NCBI RefSeq assembly: GCF_020567425.1
Contig: NZ_JAJCVJ010000001.1
Coordinates: forward strand, 992,001-1,056,000
Length of the DNA: 64,000 nt
From: Salinirubrum litoreum
Lineage (GTDB): Archaea; Halobacteriota; Halobacteria; Halobacteriales; Haloferacaceae
Reading direction: 5' to 3'
In this document: positions 17,203-25,050 of the stretch, in pieces
How positions within the stretch are numbered: position 1 is the stretch's first letter
How the letters are laid out: each line of letters opens with the position of its first letter
Made by a program: the position numbers and the translations under genes
The notes under the pieces: model-generated
Told to the model about the DNA's origin: nothing
Databases searched by the model: none
Seen by the model: the letters and a program-made list of their open reading frames with translations, nothing else

Positions 17203-17982
17203 TCACCCGGCGAGACGTCGGGCGAGTGCCGGGAGGAGGTCGGTCACGTCGGCGCGGAAGACGTAGTCTGCTCGGTCGTCGAGCGGTGTCGGGTCGAAGT
17301 TCACGACCGCGAGCGTGCCGCCACGGGCCGCGTCGCGGGGGATCGAGGCGGCCGGTTCCACCTGCAAGGAGGACCCGACCGCCAGCACCACGTCGGCCGA
17401 CCCCGCCAGGTCGCGGGCCTCGGCATAGGTCTCGCGGGGCAACTGTTCGCCGAACAGCACCACGTCCGGTTTCAACAGACCGCCACAGTCGCAGGTCGGC
17501 GGCACTTCGCCGTCCCGCACCCTGTCGTGCACCGGGTCGGCCCGCTGGCGGTCGCCACACCGCCGGCAGACGACCCTGCTGGTCGTGCCGTGGAGTTCCA
17601 GCACCCGCCGGCTTCCCGCCTCTGCGTGGAGGCCGTCGGTGTTCTGCGTCACCACCGCGTCGAGGACGCCGGCCGACTCCAACTCGACGAGCGCCGCGTG
17701 GGCCGGGTTCGGCCCGACCGACTCGGGGAACATCGCCTCGTGGAGAGCGAGGCGGTCCCGCCAGAAGCCGGCCGGATCGGCCTCGAACCGCCCGATCCGG
17801 AAGTCACGGGGGTCGAACTCGGTCTCCCAGATGCCGCCCTCGCCACGGAACGGCGGGATACCGGAGGCCGTCGAGACGCCCGCACCGGTGAACGCGAACG
17901 CGGTGTCGGCGGTTCGGAGGTCGGCGGCGAGGCTGTCGAGGTCGGCGGCGAAGCGGTCGATCTCACTCGACTCGTCGGCCAC
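17203..17982 (-). CDS. sirtuin, NAD-dependent protein deacylase
   Basis: The GTG at 17982 gives 259 residues. Diagnostic motifs are GAGVSTASGIPPFRG (residues 33-47), TQNTDGLH (112-119), the catalytic His131 in ELHG, a zinc site with Cys139/Cys142 and Cys164/Cys166, GSSL, and VNFD near the C-terminus. Sirtuins remove acetyl or longer acyl groups from lysine using NAD+. The gene begins 2 bases after the acyl-CoA dehydrogenase stop, so the two are co-transcribed. This makes acyl-lysine turnover linked to acyl-CoA metabolism a reasonable inference. No other start fits as well. Confidence 0.93.
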   Translation of the reverse strand: MADESSEIDRFAADLDSLAADLRTADTAFAFTGAGVSTASGIPPFRGEGGIWETEFDPRDFRIGRFEADPAGFWRDRLALHEAMFPESVGPNPAHAALVELESAGVLDAVVTQNTDGLHAEAGSRRVLELHGTTSRVVCRRCGDRQRADPVHDRVRDGEVPPTCDCGGLLKPDVVLFGEQLPRETYAEARDLAGSADVVLAVGSSLQVEPAASIPRDAARGGTLAVVNFDPTPLDDRADYVFRADVTDLLPALARRLAG

Positions 17983-17984
17983 CG

Positions 17985-19199
17985 TCAGCCTCGGTAGCGC
18001 GTCACGCCCTCGATGGCCGACTCGTCGACGTCTTCGAAGGCGTCCCGCGCGATGGTGCGCTTGTGGACCTCGTCGGCCCCGTCGACGATGCGGAACTGCC
18101 GGACGTTCTCGTAGAAGTCCGCGAGGGGCAGGTCCTTCCCGATGCCGTTGCCGCCGCAGTGCTGGACCGCCGTGTCGATCACGTCCTGCACGACGTTCGC
18201 CGAGAACACCTTCGACATCGCCACCGGGACGCGGGCCTCCTCGCCCGCCGCGATCTCGCTGGCGGCGTGGCGAACCATCGTCCGGGCGGCGTGCAGGCGC
18301 GTCTCGCACTCTGCGACCTCGAACCGGAGCCCCTGCTTGTCCGCGAGCGACCCGCCGAACGCCTCCCGCTCCGAGACGTACGCCTTCGAGACCGCCAGTG
18401 CGCGCTCCGCCATCCCGCAGAAGCGCATGCAGTGCGTCAGTCGTGCCGGGCCGAGTCGCTGCTGGGCGTGTGCGAAGCCGGCGTTCTCGACGCCGAGCAG
18501 GTTCGACTCGGGGACACGGGCGTCGTGGAACTCGATTTCCGCGTGTCCGAGGCCGGTGACGCCGCCGCCGACGTGCGGGATGTCGCGGACGATGTCTACT
18601 CCTTCGGTGTCGGTCGGCACGAGGATCAGCGAGGTGCCCTCGTAGGGGTGTGCGTCCGGGTCGGTCCGGGCCATGACGATGAGCACGTCCGCCTCGGTGC
18701 CGCCGGTCGTCCACCACTTGTGGCCGTTTATCACCCAGTCGCCGTCGTCTCGCTCGGCGGTCGTCCGGAGCATCTTCGGGTCCGACCCGCCGCCCTGCAT
18801 CGGTTCGGTCATCGAGAAGCCGGAACTGATCTCCCCGCTCACGAGTGGTTCGAGCCAGCGGTCCTGCTGGTCGGGTGTGCCGAACAGCTCCAGCGTGTGC
18901 ATGTTCCCCTCGTCGGGGGCATCGACCCGGAGCGCGGCCGGCGCGAGTAGACTCCGCCCTGCTTCCTCGAAGGCAGGGAGCACGTCGGCGAAGTCCATCC
19001 CGAGACCGCCGAACTCCTCGCCGATCTGCGGGGCGTAGAGACCGCGTTCTCTCGCCTCGCTCCGCAGGTCGGCGAGATCCGACTTCGAAATCGTCCCTTC
19101 GCCGAGATACTCGCGCTCGACGGGGATGACCGACTCGTCGACGAACGACCTGACCTCGTCGGCGAACGCCTCGGCGGCGGCAGAATCGTGATAGTCCAT
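17985..19199 (-). CDS. acyl-CoA dehydrogenase, ACAD10/11-like
   Basis: This 404-residue FAD enzyme has the normal three-domain layout: an N-terminal helical domain with GEEFGGLGMDF, a central beta domain with GFSMTEP and NGHKWWTTGG, and a C-terminal helical domain with AVQHCGGNGIGKD and RIVDGADEVHKRTIAR. The DG-DEVH ending and the long middle region resemble the ACAD10/11 and LvaC branch more than medium-chain enzymes. An APH-fold kinase, the partner domain in ACAD10/11, is encoded 885 bases away on the opposite strand. A CGTTTAGG box (19223-19230) is about 27 bases upstream. Confidence 0.93.
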   Translation of the reverse strand: MDYHDSAAAEAFADEVRSFVDESVIPVEREYLGEGTISKSDLADLRSEARERGLYAPQIGEEFGGLGMDFADVLPAFEEAGRSLLAPAALRVDAPDEGNMHTLELFGTPDQQDRWLEPLVSGEISSGFSMTEPMQGGGSDPKMLRTTAERDDGDWVINGHKWWTTGGTEADVLIVMARTDPDAHPYEGTSLILVPTDTEGVDIVRDIPHVGGGVTGLGHAEIEFHDARVPESNLLGVENAGFAHAQQRLGPARLTHCMRFCGMAERALAVSKAYVSEREAFGGSLADKQGLRFEVAECETRLHAARTMVRHAASEIAAGEEARVPVAMSKVFSANVVQDVIDTAVQHCGGNGIGKDLPLADFYENVRQFRIVDGADEVHKRTIARDAFEDVDESAIEGVTRYRG

Positions 19200-19367
19200 A
19201 CCCGAGTCTGCGACGGCACCGACCTAAACGTTGGGTCGGCGGCATCGCCACCCTCGTCACCGGAGCCTGCCTCGGTGACGCGTCCCACCGGTCTGCGCCA
19301 GTGACGCGTCGTCAGTGACTGGGAACGGGACGTGCTTTGATACCACACCAGTACGTCACGATTAATC

Positions 19368-19847
19368 ATGTCGGGTGAGGAGCTCACCGATCTCGACGGG
19401 TATCACATGGACAGGGAGTCGGCGGCGGAGCTACTGGCGTCGACCGGTGTCGGCGTCCTCTCGCTGTCGGCCGAGGGGGAGTCGTACGCGCTCCCGATGT
19501 CGTTCGGCTACGACGGCGGCGAGCGACTGTACTTCGTCTTCCTCGAAGCCGGCGACGAGAGCCTGAAAGCTCGCTTCGCCGACGAGACGACCCGCGCCTG
19601 CGTGACGGTGTTCGAGGCGGACGACGACGCGGAGCGAGGAGGCGACGACTGGGCGAGCGTCGTGGCGAAGGGCCCCGTCCGCCGTGTCGAGACCGACGAG
19701 TGGGACGAACTGCGGGAGGCGCTGGCCGACAACGCGTGGCACCCATCGCTGTTCACCGCCGCGTCGCCGACCGGCGGCGTGACGGGCTACGCCCTCCGGA
19801 TCGACGAACTGACCGGGCGACACGGTGGCGGGTACGAGTTCGAGTGA
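19368..19847 (+). CDS. pyridoxamine 5'-phosphate oxidase-like flavin split-barrel protein
   Basis: The 159-residue protein fits the small haloarchaeal PNPOx-like family: an N-terminal helix with HMDRESAAELLAS, then strands GVGVLSLSAEGESYALPMSFGYDGG and YFVFLEAGDE forming the split barrel. Members bind FMN, F420 or heme; the substrate is unknown here. It lies between the divergent acyl-CoA dehydrogenase and kinase genes. The ATG at 19368 has only weak promoter sequence upstream (TTGATACC near 19337). Confidence 0.85.
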   Translation: MSGEELTDLDGYHMDRESAAELLASTGVGVLSLSAEGESYALPMSFGYDGGERLYFVFLEAGDESLKARFADETTRACVTVFEADDDAERGGDDWASVVAKGPVRRVETDEWDELREALADNAWHPSLFTAASPTGGVTGYALRIDELTGRHGGGYEFE

Positions 19848-20005
19848 TGCTCGGCCGCGTCGGTCTCGTCCGAGTCCACCGGCGTCGAACCGTCGCCGGC
19901 ACGGCCGACCGCGAACCGCAGGAGACGGACGACCGCGGTGACGAGGAGCCAGTACAGCAGTGAGGACGCGAATCCGAGGTCGCTGACTTCGGAGAGAGCG
20001 GACAC
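19787..20005 (-). CDS. possible small one-span membrane protein
   Basis: A GTG at 20005 opens a 72-residue frame beginning (M)SALSEVSDLGFASSLLYW. It has one clear hydrophobic helix (about residues 10-32), an Arg pair and an Asp/Glu-rich tail, with strongly GC-ending codons in the first 50 codons. Its last 20 codons overlap the 3' end of the split-barrel gene on the other strand, which counts against it. No family is recognised. Confidence 0.35.
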   Translation of the reverse strand: MSALSEVSDLGFASSLLYWLLVTAVVRLLRFAVGRAGDGSTPVDSDETDAAEHHSNSYPPPCRPVSSSIRRA

Positions 20006-20083
20006 GGAATCGACGACATGGTCGTCGGTGATGAAGCTTCGCCCACCCACAGCTATTCGGCACCGGCGCGTCTCCCTCCGGCC

Positions 20084-21148
20084 ATGTCGGACGAGGACTA
20101 CTTCGCGCGACTCGTCGACCCCGACCGGCTTCGCTCGTATCTCGAAGCCGAACTCGGACCGGTCGAGTCGTTCGACGTGGCACACCACCGGGAGGGCCAC
20201 TCGAACGAGACGCTGTTCGTCACCTTCGGCGACCGGGAGTTGGTCGTGCGTCGACCACCGCCGGGCGAGACGGCCGACCGGGCCCACGACGTGCTCCGGG
20301 AGTACCGCGTGATGGACGCGCTACAGGAGACACCGGTCCCGCTGGCCCAGACTGTACTCGGCTGTGACGACGAGTCGGTGCTCGGCTCGGACTTCTACGT
20401 CATGGAGCGCGTTCGCGGCGACGTGTTGCGGGACGCGGAACCTGACCGCTTCGCGGCCCCGGCGCACCGCGAGCGCGTCGGCACGGAACTCGTGGACACC
20501 CTGTCGGCGATACACGCGGTGGACCCCGAGGCGGTCGGACTCGGCGACTTCGGCTACCCGGAGGGGTTCACCGAGCGACAGGTGAAACGCTGGTCGGAGC
20601 AGTTGACGTGGGCGTTCTCGCGGACCATCGAGGAGCGCGAGGTGCCGGCGCTGTACGACGTGATGGACTGGCTCCAGTCGAACGTCCCCGAGGACCCGCC
20701 GGCGACGCTGGTCCACGGCGACTTCAAACTGGACAACGTGATGTACGGGCCGGGAACGCCCCCCGAAATCGTCGCCGTCTTCGACTGGGAACTCTCGACG
20801 CTGGGCGACCCCCGGACCGACCTCGGCTGGTTGCTCTCCTACTGGCGCGACCCGAAGGATCCGGAGCCGGCGGTGCCGGAACTGACGGCCGACTTCATGA
20901 CCGGCGAGGGCTATCCGACCCGGCAGGAACTGGTCGCGCGGTGGGAGGAGGCTACCGGCATCACGTACGAACACGACCGGTTCTACCGGACGCTGGCGGT
21001 CTACAAGCTCTGTGCGCTCGGCGAGATGTTCTACCGGCGGTATCTGGAGGGCAACTCGGACGACGACCTCTACCCGCTGATGGAGTCGCGGGTGCCCGCG
21101 CTGGCCGACCGGGCGGTCCGGATCGTGGAAGGCGAGGAGCCGTTGTGA
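20084..21148 (+). CDS. APH-fold kinase, ACAD10/11 N-domain-like
   Basis: The 354-residue protein is an aminoglycoside-phosphotransferase/choline-kinase-fold enzyme. The Brenner motif HGDFKLDN holds His211, Asp213 and Asn218, the metal-binding Asp is Asp234 in FDWE, and the N-lobe has a G-H-S-N-E-T loop. Archaeal and bacterial relatives pair with acyl-CoA dehydrogenases. In ACAD10/11 and the Pseudomonas Lva pathway such a kinase phosphorylates 4-hydroxyacyl-CoA. The ATG at 20084 fits the family; an upstream GTG at 20018 would add an unlikely leader. Drug resistance is an unlikely role. Confidence 0.85.
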   Translation: MSDEDYFARLVDPDRLRSYLEAELGPVESFDVAHHREGHSNETLFVTFGDRELVVRRPPPGETADRAHDVLREYRVMDALQETPVPLAQTVLGCDDESVLGSDFYVMERVRGDVLRDAEPDRFAAPAHRERVGTELVDTLSAIHAVDPEAVGLGDFGYPEGFTERQVKRWSEQLTWAFSRTIEEREVPALYDVMDWLQSNVPEDPPATLVHGDFKLDNVMYGPGTPPEIVAVFDWELSTLGDPRTDLGWLLSYWRDPKDPEPAVPELTADFMTGEGYPTRQELVARWEEATGITYEHDRFYRTLAVYKLCALGEMFYRRYLEGNSDDDLYPLMESRVPALADRAVRIVEGEEPL

Positions 21149-21529
21149 CGTGAACTCTGTCGAGTGAGTCGGTGGCCGTGAACTCTGTCGAATCGCTCGG
21201 CGATGCGAACTCGGTCCAGTCGGTCGCCGACTGCTCGCGAGACCGTCGGTCTCGCCCAGTTCGCACGCTCACGAAGACGCCCGCGAGTCGCTGTCGGTCT
21301 GGACCCCGGTCGCCAGCAGATCGCGTCCTGTCGGGGTCCGAGATGTCGGCGAACTGGTCGGCTGACGAGCGTGGCGCGCGGCTACGCAGGAAGTTCGGGA
21401 TGTCGTCGTTGGCTCGGTTCGCGGTGCAGTCCCAGTGGCGGTACGGTGCCACTACGAAGCCATCTCGTCTCGCATCCCGCCGCGCCACCGCGTCGAGACA
21501 CGTCCGACAACCCACCCGCCGAGACGGAC
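21149..21529. other. gene-free stretch with repeats
   Basis: This is 381 bases between convergent genes. GTGAACTCTGTCGA occurs twice at the left end (21151-21164 and 21178-21191). The 125-base hairpin element follows at 21210-21334. The remaining 195 bases show no coding signal or RNA gene. Confidence 0.6.
21210..21334 (-). repeat. hairpin-rich repeat, copy 2 (125 bases)
   Basis: The element starts with CTCGGTCCAGT (21210-21220) and ends with a 28-base word at 21307-21334. Both end words recur exactly at 60024-60034 and 60121-60148, so the two elements have identical ends and identical length. Inside are GCGAGACC/GGTCTCGC (21237-21255, loop GTC) and a wider pair GGACCCC/GGGGTCC (21301-21307 and 21333-21339). 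On the minus strand 21278-21225 aligns without gaps to 1965-2018. No ORF of quality covers it. Confidence 0.75.
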
Positions 21530-22165
21530 TCACCGACTCTGGCGACCCTTCGTCTGCCGGTAGTCCCGACTGAACACGTTCTCCAGCATGTGCTCGACGA
21601 ACGCCTCGCTCTGTTCGTCGGTCTGCCGGTCCAGTTCGACCATCGGGACCAACTCGAACCCGCGACCCCGAATCGTCGTCGCGTGCTCGGCGTCCACGTC
21701 GAAGCTGTCCGGCGAGCGCGTCGTGTAGTCCATCGCCAGCGCCTCCAGGACGCGCTGGCCCACCGGGATGATGATCTGCGGGTTGATCATCCGGATCTCG
21801 GCGTTGAGGAACGGCTCGCAGGTGTCGACTTCGGCGTCGGTCGGCGGGCGTTCGGGGTGCCGACAGCGCGTCAGATTCGTCAGAAAACAGTTCTGGAGGT
21901 CCGGTTCCAGCGTGTCGGGATCCGAGCGCGCGAAGCCCAGTTCGCCGAGGATCCGCTGGAGACGTTCGCCGGCCGGATCGCCGACGAAGGGGACACCCGT
22001 CCGATCGGCCCCCGCGCCGGGCGACTCGCCGACGACGAGGAACTCCGCGCCCACGTCGCCGTAGCCGTGGACCAGCGACTCCCGCGTCTCACAGAGCGCC
22101 TCGCAGTTCGTGCAGGTCTCGTCCATCCCGAAGGGGTTCCGGAAGGTGTCCTGATTCGCGTCCAC
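21530..22165 (-). CDS. uracil-DNA glycosylase, family 4/5-like with Fe-S cysteines
   Basis: The GTG at 22165 gives 211 residues. It removes uracil from DNA, starting base-excision repair of deaminated cytosine. The N-terminal CTNC (Cys18/Cys21) and the pair in NCFLTNLTRCRHPE match the four-cysteine pattern of the iron-sulfur UDG families. VVGESPGAGADRTGVPFVG is the family's motif 1 region. A longer in-frame upstream extension overlaps the neighbouring gene out of its normal composition and is not used. An AAAACGG stretch about 27 bases upstream could be its TATA box. Confidence 0.9.
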   Translation of the reverse strand: MDANQDTFRNPFGMDETCTNCEALCETRESLVHGYGDVGAEFLVVGESPGAGADRTGVPFVGDPAGERLQRILGELGFARSDPDTLEPDLQNCFLTNLTRCRHPERPPTDAEVDTCEPFLNAEIRMINPQIIIPVGQRVLEALAMDYTTRSPDSFDVDAEHATTIRGRGFELVPMVELDRQTDEQSEAFVEHMLENVFSRDYRQTKGRQSR

Positions 22166-22235
22166 AGTCGACCCTCGGGCGGCGCGGGCAAAACGGTGCC
22201 GGAGCGTCGCGGTTGGCTCGCGGCCAGCCGCTGGG

Positions 22236-22550
22236 TCAGCGGTCGATGCCGCCCTGCGCCTTGATCTCCATGATGTGCTCGACGTTTCGGTAGATCTCCA
22301 CGGGGCTCGTCTCCTCCTCGGGATCGTAGAGGTCGCTGACGCGGTAGAGAATCGCCGCCAACTGCCGGCTCTCGCCCGACTCCCCGCGCACGTCGTCGGC
22401 GATGTCCCGCAGGAACGCCACGCGCTCCGGGTCCGCCGGGAAGTCGCCGTCCGCCGCCGCCGCTTCCGCATCGTCGACTACCGGATCGAGACCGAGGTCG
22501 GCGTCCGACTCGCTGTCGCTCGGCGACGACGCTCCGTCCCCGTCGCTCAC
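22236..22550 (-). CDS. small acidic protein coupled to Mrp
   Basis: The GTG at 22550 overlaps the last four bases of the Mrp gene (GTGA), an arrangement that suggests translational coupling. The 104-residue product has a Ser/Asp-rich first 30 residues, then a compact conserved-looking part: DPERVAFLRDIADDVRG, RQLAAILYRVSDLYDPEE and PVEIYRNVEHIMEIKAQGG. I recognise no named domain. Its position suggests a partner or accessory of the Fe-S carrier, which is inference only. Confidence 0.75.
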   Translation of the reverse strand: MSDGDGASSPSDSESDADLGLDPVVDDAEAAAADGDFPADPERVAFLRDIADDVRGESGESRQLAAILYRVSDLYDPEEETSPVEIYRNVEHIMEIKAQGGIDR

Positions 22551-23587
22551 CGCCGGACTCCCCGACGCTTCACGACGCCGACGTTGTTGGCGACGTTCTC
22601 CGTCAGGACGCGGAAGGCGTCGGCGGTCTCGCCGTCTTCCAGTACCACCGGCTTCCCGCTGTCGCCGCCGGTCCGGACCGCCGGATCGAGGGGCACGCCG
22701 CCGAGGAACGGCAGGTCGTTCTCCGCGGCGAACGCCTCGCCGCCGCCCGAGCCGAATATCTCGTGGAAGCCGCCGCAGTCGGGACACCGGAAGCCGGACA
22801 TGTTCTCCGCGATGCCGAGGACGTTCGTGTCGTGTTTGCCGAACATCCGCAGGCCCTTCCGGGCGTCGTCGATAGCCACGTCCTGTGGCGTGGTGACGAT
22901 GACCGCACCCGTGATCGGGAGCGTCTGGAGGAGCGTCAGTTGCGTGTCGCCGGTGCCCGGCGGGAGGTCCACGACCATGTAGTCGAGACTGCCCCACTCC
23001 ACGTCCTCGATGAGTTGGGTGAGCACCTTGTGGACCATCGGGCCGCGCCAGATGACGGGGTCGTCCTCCCCGACCATGAACGCCATCGACATCAGCTTCA
23101 TCCCGTACTTCTCCGGCGGGACGATGGTCTCCTGGCCGGTCGCCTGCGGGGCCTCGTCGGCGTCGACCATCCGGGGGACGTTCGGCCCGTACACGTCGGC
23201 GTCGAACAGACCGACCCGCGCGCCGAGTTGCGAGAGACCGGCCGCCAGATTGACTGCCATCGTCGACTTCCCGACGCCGCCTTTGCCGGAGGCCACCGCT
23301 ATCACGTTCTGGACGTCGGGCAGGACCTCCTCCTCTCGGGAGAGCGAGGAGGGAACTTTCGCCGTCAGGTCGACGGTATAGTCGGTGTCGGCGAGCACCT
23401 CCCGGACTCGACTCGCGATCTGCGACTCGTTCGGGGAGTAGGGTGCCCCGAGCGCCAGCGAGACGCGAATCGTCCCGCTCGCGTCGTCCACCTCGACCGC
23501 GTTCACCAACCCCAGGGAGACGATGTCGTCGCCGAGGTCGGGGTCCTCGACCGCCCGCAGTCGGTCGCGTACGTCCGCGTCGTTCAT
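22547..23587 (-). CDS. mrp: Mrp/NBP35-type Fe-S cluster carrier P-loop ATPase
   Basis: The 346-residue protein has an N-terminal DUF59/MIP18-like domain (residues 1-80) and a P-loop domain with the deviant Walker A GKGGVGKS at 101-108, FDADVYGPN, and LPPGTGDTQL. A CPDC pair in the C-terminal part is the usual Fe-S-binding CxxC of ApbC/Mrp. The DUF59 domain has Ser where many members have Cys (YSP rather than a CP-type loop), so only the C-terminal pair looks able to bind a cluster. A CCCTTATT box lies about 27 bases upstream. Confidence 0.93.
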   Translation of the reverse strand: MNDADVRDRLRAVEDPDLGDDIVSLGLVNAVEVDDASGTIRVSLALGAPYSPNESQIASRVREVLADTDYTVDLTAKVPSSLSREEEVLPDVQNVIAVASGKGGVGKSTMAVNLAAGLSQLGARVGLFDADVYGPNVPRMVDADEAPQATGQETIVPPEKYGMKLMSMAFMVGEDDPVIWRGPMVHKVLTQLIEDVEWGSLDYMVVDLPPGTGDTQLTLLQTLPITGAVIVTTPQDVAIDDARKGLRMFGKHDTNVLGIAENMSGFRCPDCGGFHEIFGSGGGEAFAAENDLPFLGGVPLDPAVRTGGDSGKPVVLEDGETADAFRVLTENVANNVGVVKRRGVRR

Positions 23588-23652
23588 GCCAGACGGTCGG
23601 CGCGACCGGCGAATAAGGGTTTTGAAGCGGTGGGTCGGAGAGCGAGGGAGGC

Positions 23653-24660
23653 TCAGTCGGCGTCGAACATGCCGGTCGACATGTACCGCTCGCCGGAGTC
23701 CCAGAAGACGGTGACGACCAGCGGACAGTCGTCGTAGTCGCCGGCAGTCGCCGGTGCCGACACGCCACTCGCGTCGGCCGGGCCGCTTCCGTCGGTTCGC
23801 GCCGTAGTCGGTCCATCCGGGCAGTTCAACTCCGGGCGAGCCAGTCGCTCCGCGACGCGGTGGGCCGCGAGGTTCGACGCGCCCGAGGACTGCCCGACCA
23901 GGATTCCTTCCTCGCGGGCGAGGCGGCGACACTCGGCTTCCGCCTCGGGCAGGGGCACCGTCTCTACCGAGTCGATCAGGTCGGTGTCGAGGTTCGGGCT
24001 GACGAACCCCGGTCCCATCCCCTGGTAGTCGTCCTCGCCGGCTTCGCCCGTCGAGAGCACCGGGTTCTCGGCCGGTTCGACGGCGACGACCTCCATCTCC
24101 GGGAACTCCTCGCGCAGACGGCGACCGATCCCCGAGAGGGTGCCGCCGGTGCCGACGCCCGCGACGAGGGCGTCCACCTCGCGGTCGCCGACCTGTTCGA
24201 CGATCTCCTCGCCGGTCGTCCGGTAGTGCGCCTCGGGGTTCGCGGGGTTGTCGAACTGCCGGAGTTGGACCGCACCCGCCTCGCGTTCGATCTCGTCTGC
24301 GCGCTCTTTCGCGGCGGAGATGTCGCCCTCGACGAGTTCGATGTCGGCCCCGTACGCTTTCATGATCTCCCGACGTTCGGGCGACTTCGAGGCCGGCATG
24401 ACGATGGTGAGGTCGTACCCCTTCGCGCTGGCGACGACCGCCAGTCCGATGCCGGTGTTGCCGCTCGTCGGTTCGACGAGTCGGTCGCCCGGTGCCAGTC
24501 GGCCCTCGCGCTCTGCGGCCTCGACCATCCACAGCGCCGGGCGGTCCTTCGCAGAGCCGCCGGGGTTCTTCGACTCGATCTTCGCCGCGACGGTCGCCCC
24601 CGGCGGCGACCGCACCTGCACCAGCGGCGACCCGATGGTGTCGAGGATGCTGTCTCTCAT
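23653..24660 (-). CDS. cysteine synthase family PLP enzyme
   Basis: A 335-residue fold-type II PLP enzyme. The PLP lysine is Lys38 in NPGGSAKDR, the substrate loop is TSGNTG near residue 66, and the phosphate-binding loop is GTGGTLSG. Cysteine synthase makes cysteine from O-acetylserine (or O-phosphoserine) and sulfide; cystathionine beta-synthase-like activity cannot be excluded. An insertion rich in Thr, Ala and Gly (about residues 285-315) precedes the C-terminal strand. A GGTTTACTC box about 27 bases upstream supports the ATG at 24660. Confidence 0.92.
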   Translation of the reverse strand: MRDSILDTIGSPLVQVRSPPGATVAAKIESKNPGGSAKDRPALWMVEAAEREGRLAPGDRLVEPTSGNTGIGLAVVASAKGYDLTIVMPASKSPERREIMKAYGADIELVEGDISAAKERADEIEREAGAVQLRQFDNPANPEAHYRTTGEEIVEQVGDREVDALVAGVGTGGTLSGIGRRLREEFPEMEVVAVEPAENPVLSTGEAGEDDYQGMGPGFVSPNLDTDLIDSVETVPLPEAEAECRRLAREEGILVGQSSGASNLAAHRVAERLARPELNCPDGPTTARTDGSGPADASGVSAPATAGDYDDCPLVVTVFWDSGERYMSTGMFDAD

Positions 24661-25050
24661 TGCAACCACGTAACGCCCGAGAGAGTAAACCGGTGACGGA
24701 GCCGACGAGCCGGCTCCTGTCGGCCGCCGAGACACGCCGACACGGTGGGACGACGGGTCCCGCCGCAGAGACTGCCGGTCGGAGCGGCCGGTGTCGAGTC
24801 AGCTCCACCGACCGAGGTATTTCACGTCAGAGTCACTAGGTATTTACGCGACCGTACCCCAGTGTGGACGAATGGCGGCTTGCACCTCCAGCGGGCGACT
24901 GGATCGACGCGCGTGTCCGTCGTCGGCCCCCGCCGATCTCTCCGAGACAGCGCCGCCTGTGGCCGACCGGTATCGGCCCCGACGGCTGTCGCCGTCCCGA
25001 CACCACCCGATCTGTTCGGTCAGTGGCGTCGAATCTCCGGGGGGACGAGC
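24661..25050. other. 390-base stretch without a supported gene
   Basis: Contains the cysteine synthase promoter at its left end and an AT-richer segment (GGTATTTCACGTCAGAGTCACTAGGTATTTACG, 24814-24846 in parts) that may hold a rightward promoter. A frame at 24791-25054 ends in an ATGA overlap with the next gene, but its third-position GC is only about two thirds and its product is basic and Ser/Arg-rich, so I do not call it. Confidence 0.5.

Noticed and set aside
20084-21148. Aminoglycoside resistance gene
   Set aside because: The fold motif is shared by many kinases, and the nearby ACAD10/11-like gene points to an acyl-CoA substrate.
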